From contig CM074181.1 of NCBI GenBank assembly GCA_037179385.1, forward strand, positions 52,090,297-52,154,296: DNA of 64,000 nt, written 5' to 3'. Source of the DNA: Holothuria scabra. Taxonomy: Eukaryota; Echinodermata; Holothuroidea; Aspidochirotida; Holothuriidae. The notes below the pieces were generated by a model that worked only from the letters and a program-made list of their open reading frames with translations, did no database searches and was not told the DNA's origin. The position numbers and the translations under genes are program-made. Below are positions 59,961-64,000 of this stretch, piece by piece; position 1 is the stretch's first letter; each line of letters begins with the position of its first letter.

Positions 59961-60587
59961 CTGTAGATCTAGCATTGCCCTATGTCTTATGTGGAATATA
60001 GCTTTAAAAAAATGTTTCAACATATTGGCATCAAAATTAAGAATAAATTAAGTGCAATGTTAGACTAATGTGCCGCGACGACGTAACAGATTTCTCATAA
60101 TGATATATCTTCAGAACAATTGCATTACTTTCAAAATTAGTATCTTCAGAACGCTACGTGCTATTAAACTGCGTTTTTTACATCCGGAAAGAGAAAAATT
60201 TTCTGTGTATGTTGAAGTCAATTGATTTTGTCTAGTGCAAATCCTTTTAAAGTCATTATTTTCTTTCTTTTTATTTTTTATTTTTCCATCATTTTTGTTT
60301 TGCTGTTAAAGTGTTCGATCACAAAAATGGCTATGCGGATATATTAAAAAGTTTAAAACACTACAAACTTCAACTTAGAAATTGTATTCGTAAGGATTCA
60401 ATTTACATGCACTATGTCATTCCTGTAAATAAAAATAGCTAAAGGAACATGATTAATCTTTGTTCTAAAGGAGGGATATCAGGGATTACACCAGTGGCGT
60501 AGCCAGGATGGAATTTTTTTTAGGGGGCCTAGGTAACAAGTGGGGGCGGGCTGGTACCTCCGAGGGTCAGGCACGGCAAGACTATCC

Positions 60588-61042
60588 AAGCGGAGCGCCA
60601 CCATCGGTTGGCGCGGAGCGTACAAGAAAATTTGGGGCTTTAAAACCCCTCCAGATGGCCGGAAACGGCACTTCCCATGTGTTTTAAGCTGGATGTACCC
60701 AGCCTTGAAATACGAATCTCATGTCTGCGATGTCTCAAATAATGAGAATAAAAAATCAATCTATGAAAAATGGTAATACATACACTTTTTAGGGACCTCA
60801 AAACTGGGCACTTCTGATCTGTGGCCTGGGGGATGAGACTAAAGGAACCGGTATCTCCCTTCCCCTTGGGAAAAATTGTAAATTTCAGAAGCACGTAGAT
60901 CGCAAATGCGGCAATATTTGAATCTAAGCGGAGCGCTACCATCAGTTGGCGCGGAGCGCACAAGAAAAATTTGGGCTTTAAAATCCCTCCAGATGGCCGG
61001 AAACGGCACTTCCCACGTGTTTTAAACTGGATGTACCCAGCC
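60588..61042 (+). repeat. internal direct repeat of the hAT element
   Basis: The 117-bp segment 60588-60704 recurs at 60926-61042 (period 338 bp) with about ten differences: 'aagcggagcg.caccatc', 'ggttggcgcggagcg', 'ccctccagatggccggaaac'. It contains a small inverted pair GCGCCACC/GGTTGGCGC. Confidence 0.85.
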
Positions 61043-61336
61043 GCAAATTCGGCAATATTTGAATGGATTTCAGCTTACCTAAGGCAGTACCTCACCCTTT
61101 AACAGGAAAACCAAAAGTAGTTGTGTCCCCCTCTGAGAAACTTTCTTTGCGTTAGATTTCCTAGATGCAAAATGGTGCTATGTTTGGCAAAACTTTGAAC
61201 TGATTATAGGCCTGAGTTTTCGGATTTTCCCTCTTTGGGGAGCATGAAAAATATAAAAATATTTTTAGTTTTTGTAGAGATTTTTAAGAGACATACATAC
61301 TACCAAAGATACAATGTGCAAAATGGTGCAGTACAC

Positions 61337-62577
61337 TGTTAGAAATTTCTCTGTAAAATTTACATAATTTTTATGGCAAATTTTTTTCCAACCAAATAAT
61401 GTTTTTTTTACAGCCAGACTGTAATCATGAAAAAACATTAAGTGTTTGTTTTTTCTTTACAGTTTTTGCATGTAAATTAGTTTACAAATGTCTACTGTAA
61501 AATCGAATTACAGAATTGTTCTGTTTTTTTTTTTTTACCTTAATTTTATGTGAATTTACAGCCTACTGTTTTCATTCTCGGCGTTTTAATATTTATTATA
61601 ATATCGCTTTTTTCCTGTCATATGTTATTACGTAACATACATTTCACCATTACGTAGATCAGGTATTTGCTTATCAACGTAATGTGTCGTTACGAAGTTA
61701 TTTTCAATCAAAACACAATGAGGATACTTTGTTATCACATTGTTGTCCAGTAGACTGCTATCTCTAGGAACTTTGTAATTGGAAAGTCACATTTTTGGTA
61801 CAATATAATAATTGTTTTTAAAATAAATATGACAAAGAATGCAAATACATTGGTTGCAAACATTTCCAGACAAGGTAAACAATAAGTTTATCACTTCCTG
61901 ATTAAAAAAAGCCAAAAAAGATATTATTCAAAGCAACAGCAATCCTTTTGTTAGGAAAATGCCTACAAAATAAGCTCCACCCATTTATGCAAAATGAGAT
62001 TTACGTCATAAAGTGGTAAATTTACAGACTCTTTCAAGTAAATTTGTTAAACGTTTTTAATTCGATCAAGTGCATGAGCGCCTGTGGCGATGAGTTGACA
62101 TCAGTATACCAATTGTCAGTATAATAAATGTAAGCTAATTTTCAAATAGGGCCATAAATTTGCCAAAAATGTTTTCTTTTTTAACTGAAACTTCGCAGAA
62201 CGATGCATGTTATATATTGAAAATTTTCTGGCTATTTCTTATTTGTTTGTTTGTTTGGGCTTATTTTTGTTTCTTTTTCAGCGTAAAAACAAAAGGAATG
62301 TTTGTTAAATGACAGTATATTTATGTGAAATCAGAAAAATACAAAATACTGTTAAAATTTCTGTACATTTACAGAAAAAGTTTTACAAAGCAGTAAAATT
62401 TGGTTAAAAAAGCAGACAGAAATGGTTTTTCAAATAAACAGAAAATACATGTTAAACAACCTTTTTTTATTGTAGAAATACAAAGTGTCTGTAAGGATAC
62501 AGAAAATCTCTATTAAAAGTAAAATACAAAAAGTTTAAGTTAAAAAAAAGTCTGTAAATTTACAGAAATTTTTAACA
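61337..62577. mobile_element. possible second element nested in the hAT
   Basis: TGTTAGAAATTTCT at the left roughly matches the reverse complement of the right end (AGAAATTTTTAACA). Both sub-terminal regions are dense in CTGTAAATTTACAG-type palindromes, unlike the rest of the hAT element. No frame and no clear target duplication. Confidence 0.4.
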
Positions 62578-63323
62578 AATATATTTGTTCATCGGTACAT
62601 TACGTGGTAAAAATTAAAATACTACGAATAAATCCCTAAAAATAATTGAACCTCGAAGCAGAAGTATGGATCATGTGGGAAACACATGAAATCCGGACCT
62701 TGTGGACATTTTACAAATCCCCCGGACGCCAGTGCCAACTACTAAAAAGAGGACTTGTCGAAAAAAATCGTTTTACAGTGGCACTTGTCATGGGCAGGAG
62801 TGAGGCACGACATAGGCCTACTTGTTAAGGATGGAAGGGAAGAATTATCCGAAGGCAGTACCTTTCCCTTATCTGCTTACGGCATATTTTGTGTAAAATT
62901 AAGTATAGGAAGGGTCGTGTAAGAGTGGTCTCCAGTGTACGATTGCCTTATTTTCAGTAAATCAATCAGCCATCCGAAAGGGAGAAAGGGTCTTAACCTA
63001 ACAAAGTCGCTTTAAAGTTTGTCGTCGAGACTTTCGTTTCATCTTCGAAGTGAAATGCAATAAACTACAGTGCAGATCACAAACGGTATCTAATTTAGTG
63101 AAAGTAGGCATTTTGAAGTTATTGCTTGATTTCATACGTGCGGACAAAATGTGTTTTACACACATTCATCCATTTTTTCTTTTTTTTTTAATTTTTACAC
63201 ATTTTTTTATTTTTATTTTTTTCAATTACTTTATTAGGACGCAAAAAATCTGGGGGGTCCTGAAGAAAATCTGTGGGGGGCCTAGGCCCCCTAGGCCCCC
63301 GTGGCTACGCCACTGGATTAAAC

Positions 63324-64000
63324 AATTCAGTCAATTCATTTTCTAATTGTTGTAGAACATTTTTTACCCAAGAGTTCCCCCTTCTTGACATAAATACAAT
63401 GTTAAGCTTTTATAAATTTTTAGACTTGCAAAGTAAATTCTTTAGCTTATATACAAAGAGGGAATTTCGTTATCATGTTTGTAACAGAAAATATTGAATG
63501 TTTCTTATGCAATATGAGGAAATTATAAGGATGGTAAACTGTGTTATTGTAGCCGAAAAAGTATCTTGCATGCTTTGTAAAGAAAAACTGTGTATGCAGA
63601 AAATTGATTTTTACTTAGTTAACGGAAAGGTGAAAGTAAAATCTTCGAAAATGTATCCGAATATTTTGCCTCAATGTTTCAAATTCAAAAGCCTTTTGGC
63701 TGGCAAAGTCCAGAACAAAATTATTGACTGAAGTTTTAGCTTCATTAATGGGTTTTCTGTCTTGCAATTAGAAAGGGCAGGAACATTTATCAGTTTATGA
63801 GCTGTGGGTTAGGATTCCTCCATATACTTTAAAGTACTGCCATGTTAGGTTTCTGAAATCAAAAACTAAAAGGCGGGTATCCAGGGAAGAGCTGTCGGGG
63901 AGATTGGGAAATGAGAGCGAGAGAAAATAAATGAGAAGAGAGGAGTAAGTAAGAGGAAAGAAGAAGATTAGAAGAGGCGAAGAGGAAAGCATAACAAGGA
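63324..64000. other. intergenic, no gene seen
   Basis: AT-rich with a purine-rich (AGAGGAAGA) end; open frames lack motifs. Confidence 0.4.

Larger units (their letters stand above)
60492..63315. mobile_element. 2.8-kb non-autonomous hAT element
   Basis: The left end CAGTGGCGTAGCCA is inverted exactly at the right end (TGGCTACGCCACTG). The next bases keep a GGGGGCCTAGG block on both sides. Flanking 8-mers GATTACAC (60484-60491) and GATTAAAC (63316-63323) differ at one position. The 8-bp duplication and CAG...CTG ends define hAT. No transposase frame is present; the inside holds a duplicated segment and a possible second element. Confidence 0.88.

Overview
The window is nuclear DNA from an animal: AT-rich, long introns with GT-AG borders, many decayed transposons, and no operons, Shine-Dalgarno sites or CRISPR arrays. 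The main gene is a RAF-family kinase whose last exons match, as I recall them, the lengths of vertebrate BRAF exons 12-17 (85, 177, 47, 119, 132, 135 nt). With a Mag/SURL-like Ty3/Gypsy element, CR1-like LINEs and dispersed AGGTCA-rich repeats, this suggests a marine invertebrate deuterostome such as an echinoderm or hemichordate. The species cannot be fixed from the sequence.

Layout. 1-8.5 kb: intronic DNA with four small candidate exons (191-218, 2420-2482, 3099-3197, 5272-5343). All are open in one continuous frame and join in phase to the first secure RAF exon near 8.54 kb; a competing 38-nt candidate lies at 8139. 8.5-23.1 kb: the RAF kinase domain in eight exons plus the upstream linker exon, complete to the stop codon, with a polyadenylation signal at 23392. 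Its introns hold small DNA transposons, a tRNA-derived SINE split by a MITE, and a repeat family carrying perfect DR1 nuclear-receptor-type motifs. 23.4-38 kb: no convincing gene; MITEs, a 45-50 bp minisatellite and SINE remnants. 38.3-39.9 kb: a broken LINE on the minus strand. 42.8-52.0 kb: a Ty3/Gypsy element bounded by short LTRs, with a tRNA-Ser-type primer site, its reading frames broken by stops and frameshifts, and interrupted by three later insertions (a LINE 3' fragment, a 673-bp MITE with telomere-like internal repeats, and a 3-kb CR1-like LINE inside the 3' LTR). 52-56.4 kb: mostly unassigned, with one MITE. 56.5-58.7 kb: an intact intronless 533-codon gene for a type I membrane glycoprotein resembling the EFF-1/AFF-1 (FF) family of class II cell-cell fusogens. 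59.7-63.3 kb: a SINE and a 2.8-kb non-autonomous hAT-like element with another element nested in it.

The two host genes have no evident functional link. RAF is an ordinary MAPK-pathway kinase. The FF-like gene is the most unusual item, because this family is best known from nematodes and is patchy elsewhere. All homology statements rest on motif recognition and memory; no database search was run.
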